Shown: positions 1 through 7,385, counted from the first letter of the stretch. The stretch is 11,601 nucleotides of DNA from an uncultured Solirubrobacterales bacterium (GCA_903830015.1 CAIKSH010000101.1:1-11601), one strand, 5' to 3'. Notes: generated from the sequence alone by a model not told the origin. Made by a program: numbers and translations.

Positions 1-258
1 CGGATCAAGACCACCGAGGCGAAGGCCAAGGCGGTCAAGCCGGAGATCGAGCAGCTGATCACGCTGGCCAAGACCGACGACCTCCATTCCCGCCGCAAGG
101 CGCTGGCCGCGCTGGGCCAGGACAAGTTCGCGGTGCACAAGCTGTTCGTCGAGATCGCCCCGCGCTACGCCGACCGTCCCGGCGGCTACACCCGGATCCT
201 CAAGCTCGGACCGCGGCGCAGCGACTCGACCGAGATGGTCTTCATCGAGCTCGTCTGA
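1..258 (+). CDS. rplQ: 50S ribosomal protein L17, C-terminal part (5' end outside window)
   Basis: Frame 1 is open from the first base and ends at TGA (256-258), giving 85 residues. They read as the C-terminal part of bacterial L17: an N-terminal stretch [20 protein letters not shown], then [12 protein letters not shown], then the hallmark [20 protein letters not shown] and a final IELV. L17 is a large-subunit protein near the exit tunnel. The protein stops right after this core, as in the short actinobacterial and Gram-positive forms, without a long acidic or basic tail. In most bacteria rplQ is the last gene of the rpoA operon. The next gene here is surE after 55 bp, with no truA directly downstream. 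The N-terminus, including the start codon, lies outside the window. Confidence 0.97.
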   Translation, partial: RIKTTEAKAKAVKPEIEQLITLAKTDDLHSRRKALAALGQDKFAVHKLFVEIAPRYADRPGGYTRILKLGPRRSDSTEMVFIELV

Positions 259-294
259 GCGTTTCCGGACCCACCGGCGACCGGCCGGGCTCCC

Positions 295-300
295 TATATC
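295..300 (+). promoter_or_regulatory. candidate -10 element (TATATC) for surE-ligA
   Basis: TATATC stands out in the otherwise GC-rich 55-bp gap between rplQ and surE. It lies 13 nt before the surE ATG, so transcription from it would give a leader of only about 6-7 nt. No convincing -35 box is seen. Readthrough from the ribosomal operon remains possible because no U-tract terminator lies between rplQ and surE. Confidence 0.4.
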
Positions 301-313
301 GTGGGCAGCGCCG

Positions 314-1132
314 ATGAAGGTCCTGCTTACCAACGACGACGGAATCGAGGCCGAGGGCCTGCAGGCCCTCCGGCGGGAGCTGGCTTCCCTTCCCGGCGTC
401 GAGCTCGAGGTGATCGCCCCGGACGGCAACCGGTCGGCGATGGCCCGGATGATCACCACCCACCGGCCGCTCTGGCTGGAGGAGGTCCCGTTCGAGGACG
501 GCTCGGTCGGCTACGCGACCGACGGCACTCCCGTGGACTGCGTCCGCTTTGCCCAGCTCGGCGTGATCGACGGCTTCGTGCCCGAGCTGATCGTCTCCGG
601 CATCAACCACGGCTCCAACCTCGGGGACGACGTCACCTACTCGGGCACCGTCGCCGCCGCGCTGGAGGGAATCGTCCTGGGGATCCCGGCGGTCGCCGTC
701 TCCCAGCAGTCGACGCTGCGCGAGATGGACTTCCGCATGGGGCGCCACTTCGATTTCGAGGCCGGCGCTCGCTTCACGGCCGGCCTGGTCGACGGGATCG
801 GGCGGATCCCGCTCCCGGAGGGAACGCTGCTCAACGTGAACGTCCCCGGAGGCGAGCCGCTCGGAGTCGTCGCCACGAGCCTGGGCAAGCGCATCTACCG
901 CGACCACCTGACGCTCGAGCACGACGCCGGTGACGGGCGCCGGCGGTACCTGATCTACGGGGCCGACCACGGGTTCGAGGACGAGGCGGGCACCGACCTT
1001 GCCGCCGTCGCGGAGGGGATGATCTCGGTCACCCCGCTGCACTTCGACCTCACCTACGTGGACGGCATCCAGCAACTCAGCGACAGCGAGCTCGGGCGGC
1101 TGCTCCGGCCGGCCGCCCCTGAATCCGGGTGA
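314..1132 (+). CDS. surE: 5'/3'-nucleotidase SurE
   Basis: This 272-aa protein is a near full-length SurE, a metal-dependent phosphatase that removes phosphate from nucleoside monophosphates, some nucleoside polyphosphates and short polyphosphate; it acts in the cytoplasm. It begins MKVLLTNDDGI, the family signature carrying metal ligands D8 and D9. Further hallmarks are S41 (in PDGNRSAMA), the TPVDCV segment at 72-77, N98 within SGINHG, and YSGTV at 109-113. The ATG at 314 places the NDDG motif at the normal distance from the N-terminus, and no in-frame start lies just upstream. No clear Shine-Dalgarno sequence precedes it. The TGA at 1130-1132 overlaps the GTG start of ligA, which implies cotranscription and probably translational coupling. 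The C-terminal half (after about residue 190) is more variable, as is normal for the family. Confidence 0.95.
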   Translation: MKVLLTNDDGIEAEGLQALRRELASLPGVELEVIAPDGNRSAMARMITTHRPLWLEEVPFEDGSVGYATDGTPVDCVRFAQLGVIDGFVPELIVSGINHGSNLGDDVTYSGTVAAALEGIVLGIPAVAVSQQSTLREMDFRMGRHFDFEAGARFTAGLVDGIGRIPLPEGTLLNVNVPGGEPLGVVATSLGKRIYRDHLTLEHDAGDGRRRYLIYGADHGFEDEAGTDLAAVAEGMISVTPLHFDLTYVDGIQQLSDSELGRLLRPAAPESG

Positions 1133-3141
1133 GCGCCCCGAAGAAGCGGGCCCAGGAGCTCCGCAAGGAGATCCGCCGCCACAACGAGCTCTACTACCTC
1201 GCCGACGACCCGGAGATCGCCGACGACGAGTACGACGCCCTGCTCGACGAGCTGCGGGCGATCGAGCGCGACAACCCGGAGCTGGTGACCCCCGATTCGC
1301 CGACCCAGCGGGTCGGCGCCGAGCCGGTGAGCGCGCTCGACAAGGTTCGCCACCCCGAGCCGATGTTCTCGCTGGCCAACGCCCGCAACGCCGAGGAGCT
1401 CGATGCCTGGGCGGCCCGGATGCGCAACCACCTGGCCCGCGAGGGGATCGACCAGAAGGAGTTCGAGTATGTCTGCGAGCCCAAGGTCGACGGCCTGGCC
1501 ATCTCGATCCTCTACCGCGACGGCGTGCTCGAGCGCGGGGCGACCCGCGGCAACGGCGAGGTCGGGGAGGACGTAACCCACAACCTCAGGACGATCCCGA
1601 CCGTGCCGCTCTCGATCGAGGGCGTCAAGGGCCTGCTCGAGGTCAGGGGCGAGGTCTACATGTCGCTGCGCGACTTCACCGAGCTCAACGAGCGCCGGGC
1701 CGAGGCGGGTGAGCCGACCTTCATGAACCCCCGCAACGCGGCCGCCGGGACGATCCGCCAGCTCGATCCCCGGCTGGCCGCCGAGCGCCCGCTCTCCCTC
1801 TGGGCCTACGGGATAGGCGCGTCGGAGAACCTGAAGCTGGAGAGCCAGTGGGAGACGCTCGAGTGGCTCAGGGAGAAGGGCTTCCCGGTCAACGGCGACA
1901 TCGAGCGGGCCCGCGGGGAGAAGAAGGTGATCGCACTCTGCGAACGGTGGGGGGAGAACCGCGGCAACCTCGATTTCGAGATCGACGGAGTCGTCGTGAA
2001 GGTCGACGACTTCGAGCTCCAGCGCCGGCTCGGGGTCGTCGGGCGCGACCCGCGCTGGGCGATCGCATGGAAGTTCCCGCCGACGACGAAGGTGACCACG
2101 CTCAACTCGGTCGAGTGGAACGTCGGCAAGTTCGGCGACCTCCATCCCGCGGCGATGCTCGAGCCGGTCCACGTTGGCGGCGTGACCGTCTCGATGGCCA
2201 CGCTGCACAACGAGGAGGACGTCGTGCGCAAGGACCTGCGCGTCGGCGACGAGGTGATCGTCCTGCGCGCCGGCGACGTGATCCCGCAGGTGGTCTCTCC
2301 GGCCCCGCACGCCGCCGGGAAGAAGGGTCGCTCCCGGCCGGTAAGGCCGCCGAAGAAGTGCCCGGCCTGCGGCACGGCAACGGTCAAGCCGGAGGATTCG
2401 GTCTTCACCAAGTGCCCGAACGCCGACTGCCCGGGCCGGCGCCGCCAGCTGCTGCAGCACTTCGTCTCACGCGGGGCGATGGACATCGACGGCCTCGGGG
2501 ACAAGCACGTCGACACGCTCCTCGAGGAAGGAATGATCGAGACGGCCGGCGATCTCTACCGGCTCACCGTCGATCAGCTGGCCGGGCTGGAGGGAATGGG
2601 AGAGCTCTCGGCCAGCCACCTGGTGGCGTCGCTGGAAGAGTCGAAGGAGCGGCCGTTTGCCCGCGTCCTCTTTGCCCTGGGGATCGAGGGCGTGGGGGAG
2701 GTCAACGGCCGTAACCTCGCCCAGCGCTTCCGCACGGTCGACGCGCTGATGGAGGCCGGCGAGGACGAGATCGCGCAGACCCCGGGCATCGGGCCGATCG
2801 TCGCCGCCCAGATCCACGGCACGCTGGCCACGCCGCGTATGAAGGCCCTGATCGCCGACCTGAAGGAGATCGGCCTGACCTTCGAGGAGGAGGGCCCGCC
2901 GCCCGGGGAGGGTCCGCTGGCTGACACGACCTTCGTCCTCACCGGAACGCTCCCCGGCCTGACCCGCGAGCAGGCCACGGCGAAGATCATTGCCGCCGGC
3001 GGCCGGGTCACCTCCTCGGTCTCGAAGAAGACCGATTACCTGCTCGCCGGCGACTCGCCGGGCTCCAAGGCCGAGAAGGCCGAACGCCTCGGGGTCAAGG
3101 TGATCGGGGAGAAGGAGCTGCTCGGGATGCTGGACGGCTAG
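1129..3141 (+). CDS. ligA: NAD+-dependent DNA ligase LigA
   Basis: LigA (670 aa) seals nicks in duplex DNA during replication and repair, using NAD+ as the adenylate donor. All domains are visible. The Ia domain has YYLADDPEIADDEYDAL (22-38). The adenylation domain has the active lysine K119 in CEPKVDG, then FEIDGVVVK and WAIAWKFPP. An OB fold follows. A four-cysteine zinc finger uses C411, C414, C429 and C434. Helix-hairpin-helix repeats span about 440-590, and a C-terminal BRCT domain (about 595-670) has FVLTGTLPGLTR and KTDYLLAG. The start is a GTG whose last two bases form part of the surE stop (GTGA overlap). The OB-fold segment that usually reads VGRTG is VGKFGDLHP (332-340) here. The stop TAG overlaps the stop of the convergent carboxypeptidase gene on a CTAG palindrome. 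The length is typical for the family. Confidence 0.98.
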   Translation: MSAPKKRAQELRKEIRRHNELYYLADDPEIADDEYDALLDELRAIERDNPELVTPDSPTQRVGAEPVSALDKVRHPEPMFSLANARNAEELDAWAARMRNHLAREGIDQKEFEYVCEPKVDGLAISILYRDGVLERGATRGNGEVGEDVTHNLRTIPTVPLSIEGVKGLLEVRGEVYMSLRDFTELNERRAEAGEPTFMNPRNAAAGTIRQLDPRLAAERPLSLWAYGIGASENLKLESQWETLEWLREKGFPVNGDIERARGEKKVIALCERWGENRGNLDFEIDGVVVKVDDFELQRRLGVVGRDPRWAIAWKFPPTTKVTTLNSVEWNVGKFGDLHPAAMLEPVHVGGVTVSMATLHNEEDVVRKDLRVGDEVIVLRAGDVIPQVVSPAPHAAGKKGRSRPVRPPKKCPACGTATVKPEDSVFTKCPNADCPGRRRQLLQHFVSRGAMDIDGLGDKHVDTLLEEGMIETAGDLYRLTVDQLAGLEGMGELSASHLVASLEESKERPFARVLFALGIEGVGEVNGRNLAQRFRTVDALMEAGEDEIAQTPGIGPIVAAQIHGTLATPRMKALIADLKEIGLTFEEEGPPPGEGPLADTTFVLTGTLPGLTREQATAKIIAAGGRVTSSVSKKTDYLLAGDSPGSKAEKAERLGVKVIGEKELLGMLDG

Positions 3142-4343
3142 CTGCCGTCGTAGCGGGCGATTCCCCGAACGACCGTGTCCTGGAGGGCGCGCCCGCGGTC
3201 CGGGGAAAGGCCGTTCATCATCAGGACGAAGGCGACGGTATCCCCGGAGGCGGTGCGGCAGAGCCCGGCGAGGGTGCTCACGTCGCTCAGGGTGCCGGTC
3301 TTGGCCCGGCAGCGGCCGGCGGCGGCCGTGCCCCGCATGCGGGAAGCCAGGGTGCCGCTCTGCCCGGCGACGGCGAGCGACCGCTCGAAGGCCGTTGAGG
3401 TGGGGCCGCCGCGCATGCCGGCCAGGAGCTTCATCACCTCGGCCGGAGAGGTCGCGTTGGAGCGCGAGAGCCCCGATCCGTCGACGATCCGGGGCGTGGC
3501 GCCGAAGCCGGTGGCCACCCTGCGGGCCACCGCTGCGCCGGCGGCCGTGGTGCCGCTCCGGCCAAAGCGAGCGCCGAGCTCCTTGAGCAGCGTCTCGGCC
3601 ATGAAGTTGTCCGAGGGGACGTTGATCAGCCGGGCCAGCTCGGCGACGGTCGGCGAGCTGACCCGGGCCACTCGCCGGGCCCCGGCAGGAGCCTGGCCGG
3701 TCCGCGTGCGGCTGAGGATCCGCACGCCCCGGGCGCGGAGCGCCGACCGGAAGGCCCGGGCGGCCGAAAGGCCCGGGCCGCCCTTGCCCCAGCCCCGGGA
3801 GAGGGCGAGCGCCCCGATCGAGCCGCCCAGCCACGGGCTGTAGCCCCAGCCCGAACCGCCGCGCCGCGCGTCGAAGCGGCTCTCGTCGCCGACTACCGAG
3901 CCGGTCACGACCGTCAGGCCGGAGGAGCTCACCTGGCCGGCGAGCGCCCCGACGTCCGACGGGCCAAGGGTTGGGTCGCCGCCGCCGAGGATGAAGAGGT
4001 CGCCGTCCAGGCGGCCCTCGGCGTCGACCGTCCCGGCCGCCACCACGTCGGTGTTCAGCCTCGTTCGCGGGCCCATCCGGCGCAGGGCGGCAGCGGTGGT
4101 GTAGAGCTTCTCCACCGAGGCCGGAATGCGGTCGCGGCCGGAGCGCAGCTCGAAGAGGACCTCGCCGGTCGTGAAGTCGCGGATCAGGGCGCCGCTGCGC
4201 GGCCCGGCCTTCCGCATGGCCTTGCCGGCCTTGGCGGCCAGCCGTTCCCGGCTCACGGCCTGGGCGCCGGCGGGGAGAGCCAGCGCCAGCGCCAGCGCGG
4301 CGGCGACGGCGCTGCGGAGCCGCCTGTGCGGGACATTCGGCAC
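3138..4343 (-). CDS. dacB: D-alanyl-D-alanine carboxypeptidase/endopeptidase, PBP4 (DacB) family, peptidase S13
   Basis: This 401-aa exported penicillin-binding protein trims or cleaves peptidoglycan peptides. Using the GTG at 4343, the N-terminus is a clean signal peptide: basic HRRLR, a hydrophobic Ala/Leu core, and a likely cleavage after AQA near residue 29. The serine-enzyme motifs are complete: SVEK (S76, K79; SxxK), SDN (244-246; SxN) and KTG (348-350). A LFILGGGDPTL stretch typical of the S13 family precedes the inserted domain. A longer reading from a GTG at 4439 would put 32 extra residues before the signal peptide and run into the patatin promoter, so I prefer 4343. No Shine-Dalgarno sequence is evident. 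A TAGCTT box ends 7 nt before the GTG, suggesting a leaderless mRNA. The gene diverges from the patatin gene and converges on ligA. Confidence 0.9.
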   Translation of the reverse strand: MPNVPHRRLRSAVAAALALALALPAGAQAVSRERLAAKAGKAMRKAGPRSGALIRDFTTGEVLFELRSGRDRIPASVEKLYTTAAALRRMGPRTRLNTDVVAAGTVDAEGRLDGDLFILGGGDPTLGPSDVGALAGQVSSSGLTVVTGSVVGDESRFDARRGGSGWGYSPWLGGSIGALALSRGWGKGGPGLSAARAFRSALRARGVRILSRTRTGQAPAGARRVARVSSPTVAELARLINVPSDNFMAETLLKELGARFGRSGTTAAGAAVARRVATGFGATPRIVDGSGLSRSNATSPAEVMKLLAGMRGGPTSTAFERSLAVAGQSGTLASRMRGTAAAGRCRAKTGTLSDVSTLAGLCRTASGDTVAFVLMMNGLSPDRGRALQDTVVRGIARYDGS

Positions 4344-4350
4344 CCGCTCG

Positions 4351-4356
4351 AAGCTA
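4351..4356 (-). promoter_or_regulatory. candidate -10 element (TAGCTT) for the PBP4 gene
   Basis: On the minus strand TAGCTT is followed by 7 nt (CGAGCGG) and then the GTG start at 4343. This spacing would place the transcription start at or within a base or two of the start codon. The same arrangement recurs at other genes in this window. No strong -35 hexamer is obvious, so confidence rests on the spacing and the AT-richness in a GC-rich background. Confidence 0.45.
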
Positions 4357-4444
4357 GACGCGAGGGGCTGCCGTTGGTGCCATTTGCCTTTCAGGCCCGC
4401 CGCCCAGGCCGGGATTTGGGCGCCCCGGACGCCGTTCACATGCC

Positions 4445-4450
4445 TAGAAT
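4445..4450 (+). promoter_or_regulatory. candidate -10 element (TAGAAT) for the patatin gene
   Basis: TAGAAT, one of the better -10 matches in the window, ends 8 nt before the ATG at 4459. That distance fits transcription starting almost exactly at the start codon. No Shine-Dalgarno sequence lies between the box and the ATG. A clear -35 hexamer at 16-18 nt spacing is not seen. Confidence 0.5.
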
Positions 4451-4458
4451 GGGCATTG

Positions 4459-5748
4459 ATGGGCGACGTCGTGAAGCTCGATCCCGCGCCGAAGATGGAA
4501 AGTCCCCGGCGGCGCTCGCCCCGAAACGACCGCGTGGCCCTGGTACTGGGCGGCGGCGGCCTTACCGGCGGCGTCTACGAGATCGGCGCCCTCAGGGCCC
4601 TCGACCTGCTCGCCGTCAACCGCAGCATCAACGACCTCGACATCTACGTCGGCACGAGCGCCGGTTCGTTCGTGGCGGCCCTGACCGCCAACGGTGTCAC
4701 GCCGGCCGAGATGATGCAGGTGATCAACGGCCGCGGAGATGGCCCGTTCCGGGACGTCGGCGTGGGTACGGCGATGCGACCCAACTTCCTCGAGTTCGCC
4801 CGGACCGGCGCTCTCTTCCCGCTGCGGCTCGCCCGGCTGGCCGCCGAGCTGGTCCCCCGGATCGGCGAGGTGTCGGCCATGGACATCGTTCTCGGGCTCG
4901 GCGAGGACCTTCCCTCCGGCATCTACAGCGGGCGAAACCTGGAGAGGTACCTGGAGGAGATCCTCAGCGACCCCGAGCGAACCAACGACTTCCGCGCACT
5001 GGGCCGCGAGCTCTACGTGACCGCTACCGACCTCGACGTCTGCGAGCGGATCGTCTTCGGCTCGGAGGGCTGGGACGACACCCCGATCTCGCGTGCCGTA
5101 CGGGCCTCGACCGCCCTGCCGATGCTCTACAAGCCGGTCCGCGTGGGCGACCGTGAGCTGGTCGACGGCGGCATCATCTCCACCACGAACATCGACGTCG
5201 CCGTGGCCGCCGGCGCCACGCTGATCATCGTTGTCAATCCGCTCGTGCCCTACGTCGGCGACCATGACCGAAGCCGCCCCGACGTTCCGGGGGCCCGGCC
5301 GAGCCACATCAGCGACATGGGTCTCGCCCAGATCGGCTACCAGTCCTTCCGTCTCATCGCCTGGCAGCGCCTCCACGAGGTGGCCGCCCGCTGGGAGAAG
5401 CGCTACCCGGACGTGGACATCGTGCTGATCGAGCCCGAGCCCGACGACCTGCTGATGTCCGAGACCGCGATCATGGACTTCACCAAGCGCGTCGAGATCG
5501 CCAAGCACGGGTTCCAGTCGGTGACCGTCAAGCTCGCCGACAACTACGACTACTACAAGGAGATCCTGGCCCGTCACGGGATCACCATCTCGGCCACCCG
5601 GGTGCGCAAGGTGGTTCGCCACGTAACGCGCGAACAGGAGAAGACCCGGGCCTGGCGCCGGATCCTCGAGCAGACCACCGGGTCCCTGCTGCGCCAGTCC
5701 GAGCAGGAGCCCGACCCGGTCGACATGGCCGCCGGCCGCGGCCGCTAG
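4459..5748 (+). CDS. patatin-like phospholipase / lipid acyl hydrolase
   Basis: This 429-aa protein is a patatin-family serine hydrolase, expected to cleave acyl esters of phospholipids or other lipids. The catalytic elements are complete. A glycine-rich oxyanion loop GGGGLTGGVYEIGAL (31-45) is followed by the nucleophile S67 in GTSAG (65-69) and the dyad aspartate D236 in DGG (236-238), with RASTALPMLYKPV between them. A helical C-terminal region after about residue 290 has no motif I recognise. The first about 25 residues are polar and basic with no signal peptide, so a cytoplasmic or peripheral membrane location is likely. The ATG at 4459 fits the start of the patatin core and the TAGAAT box 8 nt upstream. 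The same frame stays open far upstream, but that part is antisense to the PBP4 gene. The stop TAG overlaps the stop of the convergent aminotransferase gene on CTAG. Its natural substrate cannot be told from sequence. Confidence 0.9.
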   Translation: MGDVVKLDPAPKMESPRRRSPRNDRVALVLGGGGLTGGVYEIGALRALDLLAVNRSINDLDIYVGTSAGSFVAALTANGVTPAEMMQVINGRGDGPFRDVGVGTAMRPNFLEFARTGALFPLRLARLAAELVPRIGEVSAMDIVLGLGEDLPSGIYSGRNLERYLEEILSDPERTNDFRALGRELYVTATDLDVCERIVFGSEGWDDTPISRAVRASTALPMLYKPVRVGDRELVDGGIISTTNIDVAVAAGATLIIVVNPLVPYVGDHDRSRPDVPGARPSHISDMGLAQIGYQSFRLIAWQRLHEVAARWEKRYPDVDIVLIEPEPDDLLMSETAIMDFTKRVEIAKHGFQSVTVKLADNYDYYKEILARHGITISATRVRKVVRHVTREQEKTRAWRRILEQTTGSLLRQSEQEPDPVDMAAGRGR

Positions 5749-6854
5749 GCGCGCCCCAGAGCCTGGTCCAGCGCGCGCAGGAAGCGGGCTGAGGCGGGCT
5801 CGTCCTGCACCGTCACGCGAACGTGGCGGCTGTCCCCGAGCGGCGCGCCGGTGGCGACCTTAACCGAGAATCGCGCCAGTGCTCCGGCCAGCCCCGCGCC
5901 GTCCATGCCGGAGGCCGCGAGCCAGATGTAGTTGGCCTGGCTCGCCGGCGTGACCTCGACCGGCAGCGCGGAGAGCGCACCGTAGAGCCGGTCGCGCTCG
6001 GTGGCCACCGCTTCGACCCGGCCGGCCACCACGGCGGGAATCGCCTCGAGCGCCTCGAGTACGCCGGCCTGGGTGAGCTCGCCGATCCCCAGTGCCGGGC
6101 CGAGCCCCGCGAGCAGGGGCTCGGCTCCGGGGCCGCAGACCGCGTACCCGCACCGCAGGCCGGCCAGGCCCCAGGCCTTGGAAAAGCTCCGGAAGACGAT
6201 CAGCCGCGGGTGCTCGTCGGTGAGCCGCAGGGCGGCGTCGGCCTCCTCGGCGGTGGCAAAGTCACGGAGCGCCTCGTCGAGCAGGACGCCGACCCGCTCG
6301 GGGAGCGATCCCAGCAGCCGTTCGAGCTCCCTGGCCCCGATCAGCTCGCCGGTGGGGTCGTTGGGGTTGGCTATCACCACCAGGCGGGTCTTCTTCGAGA
6401 CGCCCTCGAGGATCGAGTCGACGTCGTGCCCGGCCACCGTGGCTATCTCGCCGCCGGCCTCGCGGGCCATGACGGGGTAGAGGGGGTAGGACGGCCACGG
6501 CGAGAGCAGCTCGTCGCCGGGGGTGAGCAGGGCCTGGGCGGCAGAGACCAGCAGCTGGGAGGAACCGTCGCCGAGGACCACGCGCTCGGCGGCAATGCCG
6601 TGGCGGTGGGCGATGGCTGACCGGAGCTCTCCCGCCCCCGCGGCGTAGCGGTGAAGGCCGCGGCGGGCGGTGAAGGTGATCGCGTCGACCACGGAAGAGG
6701 GCGGGTACTCGTGCCAGGTGGTCCGCGAGAGGTCGAGCTCGCCGACCTGGGCCAGCGCCTTGCGGCGGCGCTCGTCGGCCTCTTCGCGCAGGCCGGCACT
6801 GACCTCCTCGGGAGAGAGCTCCTGGAACTGCCGGTAGCGATCCAGCAGGCCCAT
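5745..6854 (-). CDS. PLP-dependent aminotransferase, class I/II fold, histidinol-phosphate aminotransferase-like
   Basis: This 369-aa fold-type I PLP enzyme is closest in style to HisC. Visible elements are Y70 in LHRY (HisC-type residue near the PLP phosphate of the partner subunit), GDGSSQLL (95-102), NPNDPTG (163-169), D193 in LLDEA (pyridine-nitrogen aspartate), the Schiff-base lysine K226 in SFSKAWGLAGLR, R234 in GLRCGY, and a substrate-carboxylate arginine R346 in HVRVTV. About 40 helical, charged residues precede the catalytic core, and the segment where HisC usually has NENPyGP reads WHEYPPS. GNGSDE is likewise replaced by GDGSSQ. Substrate is therefore uncertain: histidinol phosphate, an aromatic amino acid or something else. 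There are no neighbouring his genes. The ATG at 6854 shares one base with the TGA of the upstream membrane-protein gene (TGATG), so the two are almost surely cotranscribed and translationally coupled. Confidence 0.85.
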   Translation of the reverse strand: MGLLDRYRQFQELSPEEVSAGLREEADERRRKALAQVGELDLSRTTWHEYPPSSVVDAITFTARRGLHRYAAGAGELRSAIAHRHGIAAERVVLGDGSSQLLVSAAQALLTPGDELLSPWPSYPLYPVMAREAGGEIATVAGHDVDSILEGVSKKTRLVVIANPNDPTGELIGARELERLLGSLPERVGVLLDEALRDFATAEEADAALRLTDEHPRLIVFRSFSKAWGLAGLRCGYAVCGPGAEPLLAGLGPALGIGELTQAGVLEALEAIPAVVAGRVEAVATERDRLYGALSALPVEVTPASQANYIWLAASGMDGAGLAGALARFSVKVATGAPLGDSRHVRVTVQDEPASARFLRALDQALGRA

Positions 6855-7339
6855 CAGGGCGGAGTCGGCGTCGAGCCCTCGCCCATCTGGGCCAGGCCGC
6901 CGCCGAGGACCAGCCAGAGGCCGAAGAGCGACACGCCGACGAAGGCCGTGTAGGCAAAGACCCGGCCCACGACGCCCTCGCGCTGGTCGTATCCGGCCGC
7001 CCGGCGAACCAGGATCCACGCGCGGTCGAGCTGCTTGAGCAGGGCGAGCGCCGCCACGAGGGTCAGCAGGATGCCGACCAGGGCGACGATCACCGCCAGG
7101 AAGACCCGTTCGGCCAGGTAGGGGATGTGGGAGACGATCCACAGCCAGCCGGCCGGGACCGGGCCCCAGAAGAGGAGGTTGATGAAGACCATCAGCGCGA
7201 GGATCGCGGCCGCCAGCAGGGCATCGCGGCGCTGGGAGCGCGGGTCGCCGAAGACCGGGGCCTCGCGGTAGTGGACCGGCTGCGTTCCCGGGCGCCGGCC
7301 GACGAACAGCCCGCCGTTGTCGCTGGGGTCGCTGCGCAT
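6854..7339 (-). CDS. small integral membrane protein of unknown function, three predicted TM helices
   Basis: I do not recognise this 161-aa protein. It has a polar N-terminal tail of about 38 residues (with GRRPGTQPVHYREAP). Hydrophobic segments follow at about 40-59 (LLAAAILALMVFINLLFW), 79-101 and 126-148, and a short Gly/Thr/Pro-rich C-terminus ends the protein. A basic patch between segments 2 and 3 (LDRAWILVRRAAGYDQR) suggests that loop is cytoplasmic. It has no catalytic motif and no signal peptide cleavage site that I can see. The ATG at 7339 is preceded by GAAGGGA, which is too close to act as a normal Shine-Dalgarno site, and by a TATCCT box 7 nt upstream. Its stop shares one base with the aminotransferase start, so the pair forms an operon. 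Codon usage matches its neighbours. Confidence 0.8.
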   Translation of the reverse strand: MRSDPSDNGGLFVGRRPGTQPVHYREAPVFGDPRSQRRDALLAAAILALMVFINLLFWGPVPAGWLWIVSHIPYLAERVFLAVIVALVGILLTLVAALALLKQLDRAWILVRRAAGYDQREGVVGRVFAYTAFVGVSLFGLWLVLGGGLAQMGEGSTPTPP

Positions 7340-7346
7340 TCCCTTC

Positions 7347-7352
7347 AGGATA
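7347..7352 (-). promoter_or_regulatory. candidate -10 element (TATCCT) for the membrane protein-aminotransferase operon
   Basis: On the minus strand TATCCT is followed by 7 nt (GAAGGGA) and then the ATG at 7339. This spacing predicts a leaderless or nearly leaderless transcript. It lies in the 46-bp gap after the acyl-CoA synthetase gene, just beyond a GC-rich hairpin. Confidence 0.45.
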
Positions 7353-7356
7353 GGAG

Positions 7357-7378
7357 CCGGCGCCCCGGCGGGGGCCGG
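7357..7378 (-). other. GC-rich hairpin after the acyl-CoA synthetase gene, possible weak terminator
   Basis: CCGG (7357-7360) and CCCC (7363-7366) can pair with GGGG (7371-7374) and CCGG (7375-7378). This gives 8 bp with a 2-nt bulge and a GGCG loop. It sits between the stop of the acyl-CoA synthetase and the next gene on the same strand. No T-run follows on the minus strand, so a terminator function is weakly supported. In such GC-rich DNA the hairpin may also be chance. Confidence 0.3.
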
Positions 7379-7385
7379 AGCCCCG

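Noticed and set aside
242-1075. 277-codon open frame on the - strand opposite surE
   Set aside because: Low-complexity shadow of surE. The + strand frame has complete SurE metal-binding motifs.
1054-3834. Long open frames antisense to or in other frames of ligA and the PBP4 gene
   Set aside because: They overlap well-supported genes and give Arg/Pro/Gly/Asp-rich translations with no recognisable motif, as expected in GC-rich DNA where stops are rare in shadow frames.
4344-4439. Longer N-terminus of the PBP4 gene from GTG at 4439
   Set aside because: It would place 32 residues ahead of a normal signal peptide, has no ribosome binding site and reaches the patatin promoter; the GTG at 4343 gives a proper signal-peptide start.
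4126-4458. Upstream in-frame extension of the patatin gene by 111 codons
   Set aside because: It is antisense to the signal peptide and SxxK region of the PBP4 gene, reads as Arg/Ser/Ala-rich low-complexity sequence, and is separated from the patatin core by a good -10 box right before the ATG at 4459.
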